Below the pieces are notes generated by a model. That model ran no database searches. It was not told the DNA's origin and saw nothing but the letters and a program-made list of their open reading frames with translations. The position numbers and the translations under genes were made by a program. This document shows positions 1 to 8,444 of a stretch of DNA of 37,933 nt, piece by piece (positions within the stretch are counted from its first letter, which is position 1; every line of letters starts with the position of its first letter). This stretch comes from Planctomycetaceae bacterium (GTDB lineage: Bacteria; Planctomycetota; Planctomycetia; Planctomycetales; Planctomycetaceae), in assembly GCA_029259815.1 (NCBI GenBank), contig JAJDEJ010000141.1, positions 1-37,933 on the forward strand, written 5' to 3'.

Positions 1-67
1 CGTCAAGATCTCCGATGAGCGAATTAAACTTCAATTCCAATCCATCGATCGTTTGTGCGTCGTGCAT
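1..67 (-). mobile_element. 5' end of a transposase gene running off the left edge (possibly ISAzo13-like)
   Basis: On the minus strand an ATG at 65-67 opens a frame that stays open to the window edge and reads MHDAQTIDGLELKFNSLIGD followed by LD. An acidic/hydrophobic helix ending in LD resembles the N-terminus of ISAzo13-type transposases, where such a helix precedes an LDER(x)RR(x)W(x)A segment; that continuation would lie outside the window. About 60 bases upstream of this ATG is a partly palindromic GAGGACAGTCCCT (125-137). It sits exactly where homology of the neighbouring dehydrogenase begins and could be the end of the element. Only 22 codons are visible, so the family assignment is tentative, although the frame, the start position and the breakpoint agree with each other. 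Confidence 0.45.
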
Positions 68-124
68 CGCCGCATTGTCCGCGATCCACGGTAAATTGAC
101 CTATCGCACTTCGATAGTTTATTT

Positions 125-137
125 GAGGACAGTCCCT
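125..137. repeat. Putative insertion-sequence terminus at gene breakpoint
   Basis: GAGGACAGTCCCT is a near palindrome (GGAC-A-GTCC core). To its right the dehydrogenase reading frame becomes recognisable at the codon for Lys in KLDAV (138). To its left the DNA reads as the start of a transposase on the other strand. I infer that this is the outer end of the element; the opposite end and any target duplication lie outside the window. Confidence 0.4.
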
Positions 138-1202
138 AAGCTCGATGCCGTCAATGCCAAGTTGGACACGTCTCTGCCGACCATTATCGCCGACGCCACC
201 GACAAGTCGGCCGTACAGGCGATGGCCGGTCGGACCAAAGTGGTATGCAGCACGGTCGGGCCGTACGCACTGTATGGCAGCGACCTCGTGGCCGCGTGCG
301 CGGCGTTCGGCACGCACTACTGCGACCTGACCGGCGAACCGCAGTGGATCCGCCGCATGATCGATGCTCACGAGTCGACGGCTGCCGAGACCGGAGCACG
401 CATCGTGCATACGTGCGGGTTTGATTCGATCCCGTCCGACCTGGGTGTCCTGTTCACGCAGTCACAGGCGATAGAGTCATTCGGCCAACACTGCCAGCAA
501 ATTCGCATGGGGGTGAAGGCGATGAAGGGCGGCTTTAGCGGCGGCACCGTCGCCAGTATGATGAACGTCATGCGTGAAGCGTCCGATCCGAAGGTCCGTA
601 AGATCTTGCAAAACCCATACGCTCTCTGCCCGCCCGACGACCGCTCGGGCGTCCGCCAACCGAACGTCACCAAGCCAGAGTACGACTCACACCTCAAACG
701 CTGGCTCGCTCCGTTCGTCATGGCCAGCATCAACACCCGCATCGTGCATCGCTCACACACCCTGGCCGGTCATCCTTACGGCGAAGACTTCCTCTACGAC
801 GAGTCCACACTGATGACCAGCTACGCCAAAGCGATCATGACCTCGTTGGGATTGGGCGCCTTCATGGGCCTGCTCGCCGTCAAGCCGACCCGCAAGCTGA
901 TGCAGAAGTTCGTCCTCCCCGCCTCCGGCGAAGGCCCCTCACCCGCAGAACAGCAGGCCGGCTACTTCGACCTCCGCTTCTTCGGCCGCACGGCTGATGG
1001 ACAGACCATCGAAACCAAAGTCACCAGCGACCGCGACCCCGGCTACAGCTCCACCGCCAGAATGCTCGGCGAAGCCGCCACCTGCCTCGTCCAAGACATC
1101 GGCGACACATCCGGCGGCTTCCCCACCCCCGCCACCGCCTTCGGCCCCGACCTCATCCCCCACCTCCAACAACACGCGGGGCTGACATTCGAGCGCCAGT
1201 AG
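138..1202 (+). pseudogene. Saccharopine dehydrogenase-like / trans-acting enoyl reductase-type protein, N-terminus lost
   Basis: From Lys (138) onward the frame matches the saccharopine dehydrogenase-like (trans-acting enoyl reductase) family: KLDAV, a DATD segment, STVGPYALYG, the CDLTGE signature and the HTCGFDSIPSDLG signature. It runs about 355 residues to the stop at 1200-1202. Family members start with a Rossmann dinucleotide-binding segment (GATGFTG type) roughly 35-40 residues before the KLDAV-equivalent. Here that stretch is replaced by unrelated residues encoded antisense to the transposase start. The open frame extends to the left edge, with an ATG at 15, but those codons look like an accident of the insertion. 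Without the Rossmann loop the product should not bind NAD(P)H, so I treat the gene as broken. The family acts in lipid or polyketide reduction in mycobacteria; the substrate here is unknown. Confidence 0.75.
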
Positions 1203-1229
1203 GGGGTGAGGACACCCACCCTCGGTAGC

Positions 1230-1321
1230 CATCACGCTCCGCGTGATGAGCGGATTAAGTGTCAGCTTCCGATCAGTGGGGACGCGTGCGAGCGAGATTG
1301 TCATCACGGCGGAGCGTGATG
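1230..1321. repeat. Two REP-like palindromes of the same family
   Basis: CATCACGC-TCC-GCGTGATG (1230-1248) is a perfect 8-bp stem with a 3-base loop. CATCACG-GCGGAG-CGTGATG (1302-1321) repeats the same arms with a 6-base loop. They lie 54 bases apart just downstream of the broken dehydrogenase. The shared arm sequence suggests one dispersed palindrome family rather than two terminators, since neither is followed by a T-run. Confidence 0.8.
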
Positions 1322-1393
1322 ACTACTTTGACTGTGTCCAATTCCCGGACACCCTCTGCAAGCAATCCGGGGCCACTTCACGGGAAAGAGTGC

Positions 1394-1412
1394 CACGGGC
1401 GTCTCGCCCGTG
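1394..1412. repeat. REP-like palindrome CACGGGCG-TCT-CGCCCGTG
   Basis: A perfect 8-bp stem with a 3-base loop, unrelated in sequence to the CATCACG palindromes upstream. There is no following T-run, so an intrinsic terminator is unlikely. Confidence 0.75.
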
Positions 1413-1530
1413 TGAGCGCGGAGAGGATGTCCTTAACCAATCACCGTCTGCACCACGATCAACACTCACCTGTGATCGACACGGCTGACACATCCGTGGC
1501 ACACGTCCTATCACCCAACCGGGGCACCCG

Positions 1531-1857
1531 GCCGTATCGTTTCGTTGGCGAATCGTCCAGAGCCAGCTTCACATACGGACCGACATGACTGACGGGAATC
1601 CGCCGCACGACGAGAAACAACAGTTTCGTGGCAACTCGTCCCGCACTGCGGTCGAGTGTCTGCAGGAAGTAATAATGATCCTGCCAGTCCTCGACCACTC
1701 CGGCCGCCCGCAGCCAACTCGACACCGTTCGCCGACCGCTGGCCAGCAGCATGCCGAGGATGATCGGCACAGAATACTTCCGGCTTCTGCAATCCCAACC
1801 CGTGCTGAGAACTTCGCACCACTCTGCTATTCTCTCCGGCAGCGTCCATGCAGCCAT
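1531..1857 (-). pseudogene. Truncated DDE transposase (IS701/DDE_5-like), N-terminal 109 residues only
   Basis: The frame starts at ATG 1855-1857, preceded by a good ribosome-binding site (AAGGAG). It reads a typical DDE_5 N-terminus: WTLPERIAEWCEVLSTG, then GRRTVSSWLRAAGV, then DHYYFLQTLDR, and LALDDSPTKRYG, which carries the first catalytic Asp. Full-length family members continue with a G(I/V)HHNPTPGPA segment and the remaining D and E of the triad. Here, right after TKRYG (about 1531), the frame runs into unrelated residues and stops near 1459. Roughly two thirds of the protein, including most of the active site, is gone, so this is a dead remnant. The break is abrupt rather than gradual, which suggests a recombination or deletion end point. 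Confidence 0.75.
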
Positions 1858-2652
1858 GGGGAACTCCTTCTTGGAGAACTGTTCTTCGCAAAACAATTCT
1901 GACCAGCAAACCCCCTGGCTGCGTAGACCAATCTCGTTGGCGCATCACCTCATTGCACTGACCAGATGTCAGAAAGTGCAGCATTGGCTCTGAGCCCTTT
2001 TTTCATTGAAAGGACCGATTGGTGGCAGTTGTCTTGGTAGCAAGTGTCGCTTCTTGATGAATTCTTGTCGCTGGTTTTTCACCCGCCGAGATCGGAACAT
2101 TTCCTCTCCCCGATCAGAAGAGTCCGGTGATGGTACATGCCTTGGCTGTAACGCTACGAATTGGTCACATACCGCATAGACTTTCAGGACGTCGCAGAAG
2201 AAATTGTACTCATCAACGCGCGAAATAAGTTCCCGCGTCAAACAGTCCACCAACGGCCATTTCGCAAAGGTCAATCGCCGCGACCACCAAACCTGCGACG
2301 GCAGCGACACCAACTCCGGCATGCTCGTTGGGCTACGATCTCAATCCGCGAATTCTCCCGTTCCCGTCACCACGGCCATCTCCAAGAACTCACAATGCAC
2401 ATCCCATACGATTCAAGGACTCAGTCAGGTCGGTGTCTCCCGTGGTTGAACAGTCGCATTGGTGAATCACCTCAATGCTACAATCTCGAAGGCCCCTGCA
2501 TCCTCTCTCTTGATGTTCCCACGCCGAGAGGCGGGAGAGCATGAGAGGTGCGGTTTGCAGGCACGGTGGCCCGGCTTGGGTCGTGACACCATACCGCCCC
2601 GCCCGAGGCAAGTTCTGACTTGTCAGGCAATCATTCGTTCTTAAGTGACTCA
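1858..2652. other. Degraded region without a recognisable gene
   Basis: About 800 bases follow the transposase start. Short open frames exist on both strands; the longest is a minus-strand frame of 117 codons at 1969-2322 containing FAKWPLVDCLTRELISRVDE. None carries a motif I recognise or a convincing start. The stretch next to the transposase (about 1900-1990) should contain the insertion-sequence end, but I cannot define it without its partner. I see nothing else supportable. Confidence 0.5.
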
Positions 2653-3183
2653 ATGAGCTCCAGATCGACTCAGCGTTGTCAACGCACGCTTGAGACAGCC
2701 CAAGGGTATCTCCTGCTGAACATGCCCGAGCAGGCGCTGCGGGAATTGTCATCCATTCGCGATTGGGGCCCCCTCACGGTAGACTGGCTGCGAATGCGAG
2801 GCGAAGTCTTGCGAAGTGAGAAGCGTCACGACGAAGCCTTGGAGGCGTTCCAACAGGCCGATTTGCTCACCCCGAATGAAGTGCACACGCTGTTGGGCAT
2901 CGCGTGGTGTTACAAACGGGTCGACCGACTTGAGGACGCGATCAAGACGATGCTGCGAGCATATCGAGCCTGTCCGCAGGAGCCCATCGTGTTGTACAAC
3001 ATTGCCTGTTACTTCTCGCTGGCCGGCGACAAGCGACAGGCGCTCTCCTGGTTGGGCCGCGCGCTGCGAATGTCGCCCGATTTGCGAGAGCTGATCGCGG
3101 ACGAGACTGATTTTGACCGACTGCGGGACGATCCAGACTTTCATCTTGTCGTGAATGATCTGAGTAGGGAGGATGAGGTTTGA
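2653..3183 (+). CDS. Small tetratricopeptide-repeat protein
   Basis: This 176-residue soluble protein is built largely of TPR helices. Recognisable units are AQGYLLLNMPEQALRELSSI (about 15-34), RGEVLRSEKRHDEALEAFQQ (about 48-67), LGIAWCYKRVDRLEDAIKTM (about 81-100) and YNIACYFSLAGDKRQALSWL (about 115-134). The C-terminus ends with an acidic DETDFDRLRDDPDF segment like that closing many bacterial TPR proteins. There is no signal peptide or membrane segment, so it is probably a cytoplasmic protein-interaction scaffold. I chose ATG 2653 over an in-frame TTG 33 bases upstream; neither has a strong ribosome-binding site. It lies 61 bases before the yceH-like gene on the same strand and may be co-transcribed with it. 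Its partner is unknown. Confidence 0.85.
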   Translation: MSSRSTQRCQRTLETAQGYLLLNMPEQALRELSSIRDWGPLTVDWLRMRGEVLRSEKRHDEALEAFQQADLLTPNEVHTLLGIAWCYKRVDRLEDAIKTMLRAYRACPQEPIVLYNIACYFSLAGDKRQALSWLGRALRMSPDLRELIADETDFDRLRDDPDFHLVVNDLSREDEV

Positions 3184-3244
3184 AGTCAGGACGGATAACA
3201 GAATATTGATCATTCAATCACCACAAGAGAGGTGAGAGAGACTC

Positions 3245-4054
3245 ATGGATTTGGAACATGCGACCCCCACGGCGGCTCCGCAGGTCGAGGCCGACACTGA
3301 GAAGCCACTCGTGCGTCAACTAAACAAATCGCAGCGGCGTGTGCTCGGCGTGTTGGTCGAGAAAGCCCTGACAACACCTGACGCTTACCCGCTCACCCTG
3401 AAAGCGCTCACCACTGGCTGCAATCAGAAGAGCAATCGTGATCCGGTGACGAACTACTCGGAGGACGCTGTCGAGGAAACGATCGACGAGTTGCGACAAC
3501 TTGGCCTCGCAGCGGTCGTGCATACCGAGTCTGGTCGTACGGAGCGTTACCGGCACTTCATGCGTCAGCGATACCCATTCAGTGAGACACAACTGGCCGT
3601 GATGACCGAACTGCTGCTTCGCGGACGTCAGCAGTTGGGAGAGTTGCGGTCGCGCGCGAGTCGCATGGTCCCCATTGACGGCCTCGACCTGTTGCGGTCC
3701 GACTTGCGTGAACTCGCCGAGCAGGGCTTCGTGCAAGCAAACGGTCCGCTCGAACGACGCGGGATCGAAGTCGATCACGGCATGTACGAACCAAACGAGA
3801 ATCAGAACTTTGATGCAGTCTCGCCTTCACAGACCACCGTTCCTTCCGCACCGCCGACCGTCAATTCCGCTCCGCCGTCGAGTGCCGCGCGGATACCTGT
3901 CGCTGATGATGGGCAGATCGCAGCCTTAAGGCATGAGTCTCAGGAACTCCGCGAGCAACTTCAGGAGACACGAGAGCAAGTCGACGCCCTGAAAGAGCAG
4001 GTTAGTCAACTCAGTGATGATTTCTCCGACCTCAGGCGGGATCTCGGAGCGTGA
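3245..4054 (+). CDS. yceH: YceH / DUF480 (UPF0502) family protein with C-terminal coiled coil
   Basis: The first ~180 residues match the YceH/DUF480 family: RVLGVLVEKALTTPDAYPLT, the CNQKSNRDPV signature, and TELLLRGRQQLGELRSRASR, which together form tandem winged-helix-like domains. The remaining ~90 residues are a Pro/Ser/Thr-rich linker followed by a regular heptad stretch (RHESQELREQLQETREQV and beyond), a probable coiled coil ending at the C-terminus. E. coli YceH has about 215 residues, so the 269-residue length is explained by this tail. The start at 3245 is preceded by a purine-rich GAGAGGTGAGAG. The biochemical function of the family is not established. The winged-helix fold suggests DNA or protein binding, and the coiled coil suggests oligomerisation. 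It lies between the TPR gene and the secreted propeller gene, all on one strand. Confidence 0.9.
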   Translation: MDLEHATPTAAPQVEADTEKPLVRQLNKSQRRVLGVLVEKALTTPDAYPLTLKALTTGCNQKSNRDPVTNYSEDAVEETIDELRQLGLAAVVHTESGRTERYRHFMRQRYPFSETQLAVMTELLLRGRQQLGELRSRASRMVPIDGLDLLRSDLRELAEQGFVQANGPLERRGIEVDHGMYEPNENQNFDAVSPSQTTVPSAPPTVNSAPPSSAARIPVADDGQIAALRHESQELREQLQETREQVDALKEQVSQLSDDFSDLRRDLGA

Positions 4055-4134
4055 CGTGAACAAGAGGCTGAAGGTTCTGGAAAACGCTTCAGCGATAATT
4101 GACACTCATCGACAGTTCGTGGAGATTAACGTTG

Positions 4135-7100
4135 ATGAGTGTTCCTCTCCTTTCCAATTCTCGACTGCGAAAATTACTCTGTGTGGTCGTCGGCGTTACA
4201 CTCAGTAGTAACGGACTCGCGGTCGCACAGGAGGCGGGCAACTTTTCGGGGTCGCTGTCGCACGAACGTGATCGGGTTGCGGAGCAAACGTTGCGGCTGG
4301 CAAAGGACGAGCTGACTGCCAATGAATACGGTGCAGCCATGCGTCATCTGCAGCGAGTTCTCGACGCGGATCAGGATTCGCTCGTCCTCCTGAACGACAC
4401 GTATCGAAGTGCGTGGGACATTGCTGACGATTGGTTGAGCCAGCTGCCACCCGCCGGGCGAGCAACATATGCGCGGTCATTCGGTCAGCCGGCTGCGGAG
4501 GAGTTGGCACTTGCGATGCAGTCCGGCTCCGAGGCAGCCATGCAACGCGTGGCCCGACGATATCGGCTGACGGAGGCCGGTCAACGTGCGGTCATTACTC
4601 TGGCACTGCGGGCCTTGGATCGGGGTGAACCGGAGATCGCTGCGGGTTGGAGTCGGTTGATCGACTTGGAGATGAGTGACGTTCGATCCAACTCGCTTGT
4701 GCAGCGACTCACGAAATTCATCGACCCGCCGACTCAGACGAATTCTGCCCTAGTCGAAACGATTTGGCCGTCGGACTCATCGTGGCGGACCGAGACTCCC
4801 TTCGTAAGCGAAGCTCGCAGCGAGATCGCCAAATCACTCGCCGAATTGGATGCGCAGGCGATTGCGCCGTTGCTGTCAGCGAAGCCATTGGTCCACAACG
4901 GGCGGGTCTATGCTCGACAGGCGGGGCGATTGGTTGCAGTCGAGGCATCAACCGGAGACGTCCTCTGGCAACACAACATCGACTCACGCATGGCGCAGCT
5001 CGCGCGGAACGTAGACCCTCGAAACCGTGTGTGGAACGCGACAGCGATGGTCGTCTTCCTGGAGAGACTGTGCCGGTCCACATTGCTCGATCAACTGTCG
5101 ACCGATGGCGAGCGGCTGTTCGCCATCGTCGGCGAACCTCGTGTTGATGCCAACTCGCGCGAGTCCGTCGTCAAGAACACGCTGGTTGCCCTCTCGGTTG
5201 AAGAAGGACGGCTGTTGTGGGACACAGGTACGCCCGTCGAACCATCACTAACGGGGCCAACGAAAGACTCCTCCGAGAATTCCAACGAGCAACTCTCAAA
5301 CGTCTTCTTCCTGAGCACGCCGCAGTCTGTCGGTCATTGGAGATTGGTGTTAGGGCAGAAAGACAACAAGGTTTGGCTCTTTACCTTGGCCCCAGAAGAC
5401 GGGCATCTGGCGTGGTCCGTCCCTCTGGGGCAGGTTGTGAGGACGATTGAAGAGGACAAGTCACGGCAGGGGACAGCGGGCCGGATCGTCATTCGTGAGG
5501 GGCAGGCGTACTGTGTGACGGCTGCCGGTTCGATTGGCTGCGTCGATCTCTTGAGTCGCCGATTGCTGTGGTCCGCCCGTTACCCACGAGATGACATCCC
5601 TGACCCGGTCAGCAGGGAAGAATCGGATCGTGCCACCCGCGACCTGCTGCTGCACCGCCGCCTGCCGACGCATGATGTCTGGCAAGACGTGTTTCTGCAC
5701 GTCACAGACGACCGGGTGCTAATCGCCTCTCCAGATGCGAACCGACTGTTTGTGTTTGATGCCACAGACGGCCGCGAGGTGTGGACACGTCCGCGTGGAG
5801 ATGGATTGTTTGTGGTGGGACCGGTCGATGATCGACTGATCGTCATCGGGAAAGAGGACGCAACTGCTCTGCAGATGAGTGATGGTCACGAGTTGTGGAC
5901 GACCCCAATCGCGCGACCGGCAGGGCAGGGAATTCTGACCAGGACACAATATGTGCTGCCCACATTAACCGGTGGTCTGCAATCACTGGAATTGAATGAC
6001 GGTAGCCTGAAAGTTCTGCCCAGTTCTCTCCACAGTGACGTGACGGCGGAAGTCAACGGTCGGGCTTTACCTGTTTCGTATGGTCCGCCCCCAAGACTGC
6101 AACCGGTCGAGCCGCGCAATCTTGTGACTTTCACCGGAGGCGTGCTGACTCAATCCTTCGACACTTTGCGCGTCGTCACGCAGTTGTCCGCCGAAAATCA
6201 GAATGAACGGCAGAGACAACAGCTCGCAACAACCGACACAGAACGCAGCTCAACAGAGCAATCCCGATCACCGACTAGCGAATCAATCGCCGTGCTCGCA
6301 GCACTCCTCGGACAGGCCCGAACCCTGATCCCTCTCATGCATCCAAAGCTGGCTACGGTGGAAGCGGCTGTCGACGTCGCCGAAAGCTTGATCCCGCAGC
6401 TGAAGGCACCGCACGAACAATCCGCTGATCTGATCGACGAACTCGCAATCGCTCTTCAGCACAATGATCGATCTCAAACGCGTCTCACACTGCTGCGGCT
6501 CCAACGACAACCACTCTCCAAGGTGTTTGTGACTATGAACAGCTCCGGTCGGACGGTCCGGCTCGACCGATGGCTTGCGGATGGGCTCAGTGACGCCTTG
6601 ACGTTAAACGTCGATCAACAAGACCGCGTGACATCAATGATGTCCGAACTTTTGGGAGCTGACGAGGCGATCAACCGCGTCACCCAAATGCAGTGGGAGG
6701 AACGTCTCGGCGCGCATCTCTGGGGCATGTCCGTGCCAAGCGTCACAGAAGCCGATCCACCAGCTGAGGCATTGACCGAAAATGACACTCTGTATGTCAA
6801 CGCGGTCCCGTTGACCGTCACTGGGGAGAGCCCATGGGAGTGGGTGACAGTGCAAGTCGATCGGCCGGGGCGAAACGTGCTCTTGCACCGTGCCGATCAT
6901 CACAGCCCCGTGATCATCTCGCTGCCAAATTCATCGGGCAATTCGCGAATGATGACCGACTTCCTGCATGCATGGGCCAATGGTCCGCATCTCTGTCTGC
7001 GGATCGGGACGGAGATGTTCGGCTTTCGGATCAACGAGACGAATGGGGACCTCCCGGGTGAGATCAGTTGGCCGCCTCTCGGCACGAACGCGTCGCTGAT

Positions 7101-8202
7101 CAGTGATCAGTGGTTGAACGTGAGTGAACTCCAGGATCTCAGTCCCACACCACTTCCTCTATGGGATGACTCGCAGCCGGGCTTGTTTGACCTGTTCGGT
7201 CGCCCGTTTGTGCAGGTCGGCCCGGTGACGGCATCGTGCGTGTGTCACTGGGACCGAGGTCACCTCATCGCTCTCGACCCTTCGACCGGCAGCGAACTCT
7301 GGACACGATTTACCTTCCCGGTCGGCACGCAGTGCGTGGGCGATGATGACCACCTTGTCCTCCTGCGGACCGACACCACGACCGTCGAGGTCCTCCGCAG
7401 CCGCGACGGACAAACGGTGGACACTTGGGACCGTCAGATCACACTCGACTCGCCCGACGACATCCTGTCTCAAATCGTCGCCGTGCAGGGGACGTTAGCG
7501 CTGCGGCATTCCCTCCCGCAGCAGGGCGATGCACGCGACCGCATCGGTCAACAACTCGATTCGGCCATTGACAACGTGACCGTTTCCGTCGTCGACCTGA
7601 CAACAGGCCACACCCTTTGGACACGTCACGTCTCCCCCGAAGCCTGGACCGTCCGTATCGACACACAGCTCGTCGGCCTCATCGACCTGCCGAACACCCT
7701 TGAGCTGCTGGACTGGCGCACGGGTCGCGAAGTCGCGAATCATCAGGTGACTTACCCGGATCAGATCACATCTGTCGAAGTGATCACCCATGCCGAACAA
7801 GTATTCGTCCTGGTGTCAGAGCTGTCAGATGATCACAATGTCTTCGGAAGCCGGCAATTGCACAACTCGCGTCGTCGCCCGCTGATCAACGGCTGGCTGC
7901 ATGCCCTCGACCGCAGCACGGGCGAACATCTCTGGGAGAGCCAACTCGTGAACGTCGGCATCCCACTCGACCAACCCCGTCACGTCCCCCTGATCACTGC
8001 AAGTTACACCGTCCGGAATGCCAACAGCCAAATCCCCAACGGCATCCTCCGTTGCTACGACTCGCGTACCGGCCATCTTATCTACGAACACACTCGTCCC
8101 ACCTCCATCTACCACACTTTCCGCGGTGACGTCATCGAACGACGAGTGGAGCTGCAACTCCGCAAACAGATCGTGACGTTCGACTATTCGACAACCGAGT
8201 AA
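4135..8202 (+). CDS. Very large secreted PQQ-binding-like beta-propeller protein
   Basis: This is a 1355-residue protein. The start at ATG 4135 (GGAG ten bases upstream) gives a clear signal peptide: positive SRLRKL, a hydrophobic core, and an AVA-Q cleavage site near residue 32. An in-frame TTG at 4099 would only add 12 residues ahead of it. After the signal comes an alpha-helical TPR-like region (about 45-180). A set of PQQ/quinoprotein blades follows: LVAVEASTGDVLWQHN, LVALSVEEGRLLWDTG, LFTLAPEDGHLAWSVPLG, LFVFDATDGREVWTRPRG. A helical, polar linker occupies the middle, and a second blade set completes the protein: LIALDPSTGSELWTR, VSVVDLTTGHTLWTRH, LHALDRSTGEHLWESQ, ILRCYDSRTGHLIYEH. No cytochrome CxxCH motif or known PQQ-enzyme catalytic pattern is evident, so a structural or binding role in the periplasm or at the surface is more likely than a dehydrogenase. 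Its partners are unknown. Confidence 0.88.
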   Translation: MSVPLLSNSRLRKLLCVVVGVTLSSNGLAVAQEAGNFSGSLSHERDRVAEQTLRLAKDELTANEYGAAMRHLQRVLDADQDSLVLLNDTYRSAWDIADDWLSQLPPAGRATYARSFGQPAAEELALAMQSGSEAAMQRVARRYRLTEAGQRAVITLALRALDRGEPEIAAGWSRLIDLEMSDVRSNSLVQRLTKFIDPPTQTNSALVETIWPSDSSWRTETPFVSEARSEIAKSLAELDAQAIAPLLSAKPLVHNGRVYARQAGRLVAVEASTGDVLWQHNIDSRMAQLARNVDPRNRVWNATAMVVFLERLCRSTLLDQLSTDGERLFAIVGEPRVDANSRESVVKNTLVALSVEEGRLLWDTGTPVEPSLTGPTKDSSENSNEQLSNVFFLSTPQSVGHWRLVLGQKDNKVWLFTLAPEDGHLAWSVPLGQVVRTIEEDKSRQGTAGRIVIREGQAYCVTAAGSIGCVDLLSRRLLWSARYPRDDIPDPVSREESDRATRDLLLHRRLPTHDVWQDVFLHVTDDRVLIASPDANRLFVFDATDGREVWTRPRGDGLFVVGPVDDRLIVIGKEDATALQMSDGHELWTTPIARPAGQGILTRTQYVLPTLTGGLQSLELNDGSLKVLPSSLHSDVTAEVNGRALPVSYGPPPRLQPVEPRNLVTFTGGVLTQSFDTLRVVTQLSAENQNERQRQQLATTDTERSSTEQSRSPTSESIAVLAALLGQARTLIPLMHPKLATVEAAVDVAESLIPQLKAPHEQSADLIDELAIALQHNDRSQTRLTLLRLQRQPLSKVFVTMNSSGRTVRLDRWLADGLSDALTLNVDQQDRVTSMMSELLGADEAINRVTQMQWEERLGAHLWGMSVPSVTEADPPAEALTENDTLYVNAVPLTVTGESPWEWVTVQVDRPGRNVLLHRADHHSPVIISLPNSSGNSRMMTDFLHAWANGPHLCLRIGTEMFGFRINETNGDLPGEISWPPLGTNASLISDQWLNVSELQDLSPTPLPLWDDSQPGLFDLFGRPFVQVGPVTASCVCHWDRGHLIALDPSTGSELWTRFTFPVGTQCVGDDDHLVLLRTDTTTVEVLRSRDGQTVDTWDRQITLDSPDDILSQIVAVQGTLALRHSLPQQGDARDRIGQQLDSAIDNVTVSVVDLTTGHTLWTRHVSPEAWTVRIDTQLVGLIDLPNTLELLDWRTGREVANHQVTYPDQITSVEVITHAEQVFVLVSELSDDHNVFGSRQLHNSRRRPLINGWLHALDRSTGEHLWESQLVNVGIPLDQPRHVPLITASYTVRNANSQIPNGILRCYDSRTGHLIYEHTRPTSIYHTFRGDVIERRVELQLRKQIVTFDYSTTE

Positions 8203-8215
8203 GACTTCCTGACTT

Positions 8216-8300
8216 AGTGCCACGGGCACTTTGGTGTAGCGGCGTTTGGACGCCGAACGGTCGAAGATCCCAGTCTGGACCGCCGCTAGGGACGCTACAC
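8216..8300. repeat. Composite palindromic repeat downstream of the dehydratase gene
   Basis: Three nested or adjacent stems are visible: AGTGCC-ACG-GGCACT (8216-8230), CGGCGT-TTGG-ACGCCG (8240-8255), and outer arms GTGTAGCG (8234-8241) pairing with CGCTACAC (8293-8300). The element fills the gap between two convergent genes. It shares GTAGCGG and the 12-mer GGACGCCGAACG with the repeat at 10102-10195. With no T-run it is not a classical terminator, although a role in transcript 3' ends is possible. Confidence 0.75.
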
Positions 8301-8444
8301 TTATTTGTCCCCTCAGTAGTATGCGTCGACGTACAGTGCGTGCAACGATTCACTCAGTCAGCCAAGCCAGGTTGAACTGGGCGATCGTGATCTTTTCATA
8401 CGAGTGCTTCTTGACTTTGAGACAATGGCCGCAGGGACGCATGG

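Larger units (their letters stand above)
1203..1530. other. Gene-free spacer with three palindromes
   Basis: No frame in this stretch resembles a protein. It holds three REP-like palindromes, listed separately, and ends where the truncated transposase begins to be recognisable. Confidence 0.6.

Noticed and set aside
1969..2322. Minus-strand frame of 117 codons with FAKWPLVDCLTRELI
   Set aside because: The first half looks protein-like, but I recognise no family and the start and end are unconvincing. Described only as part of the degraded region.
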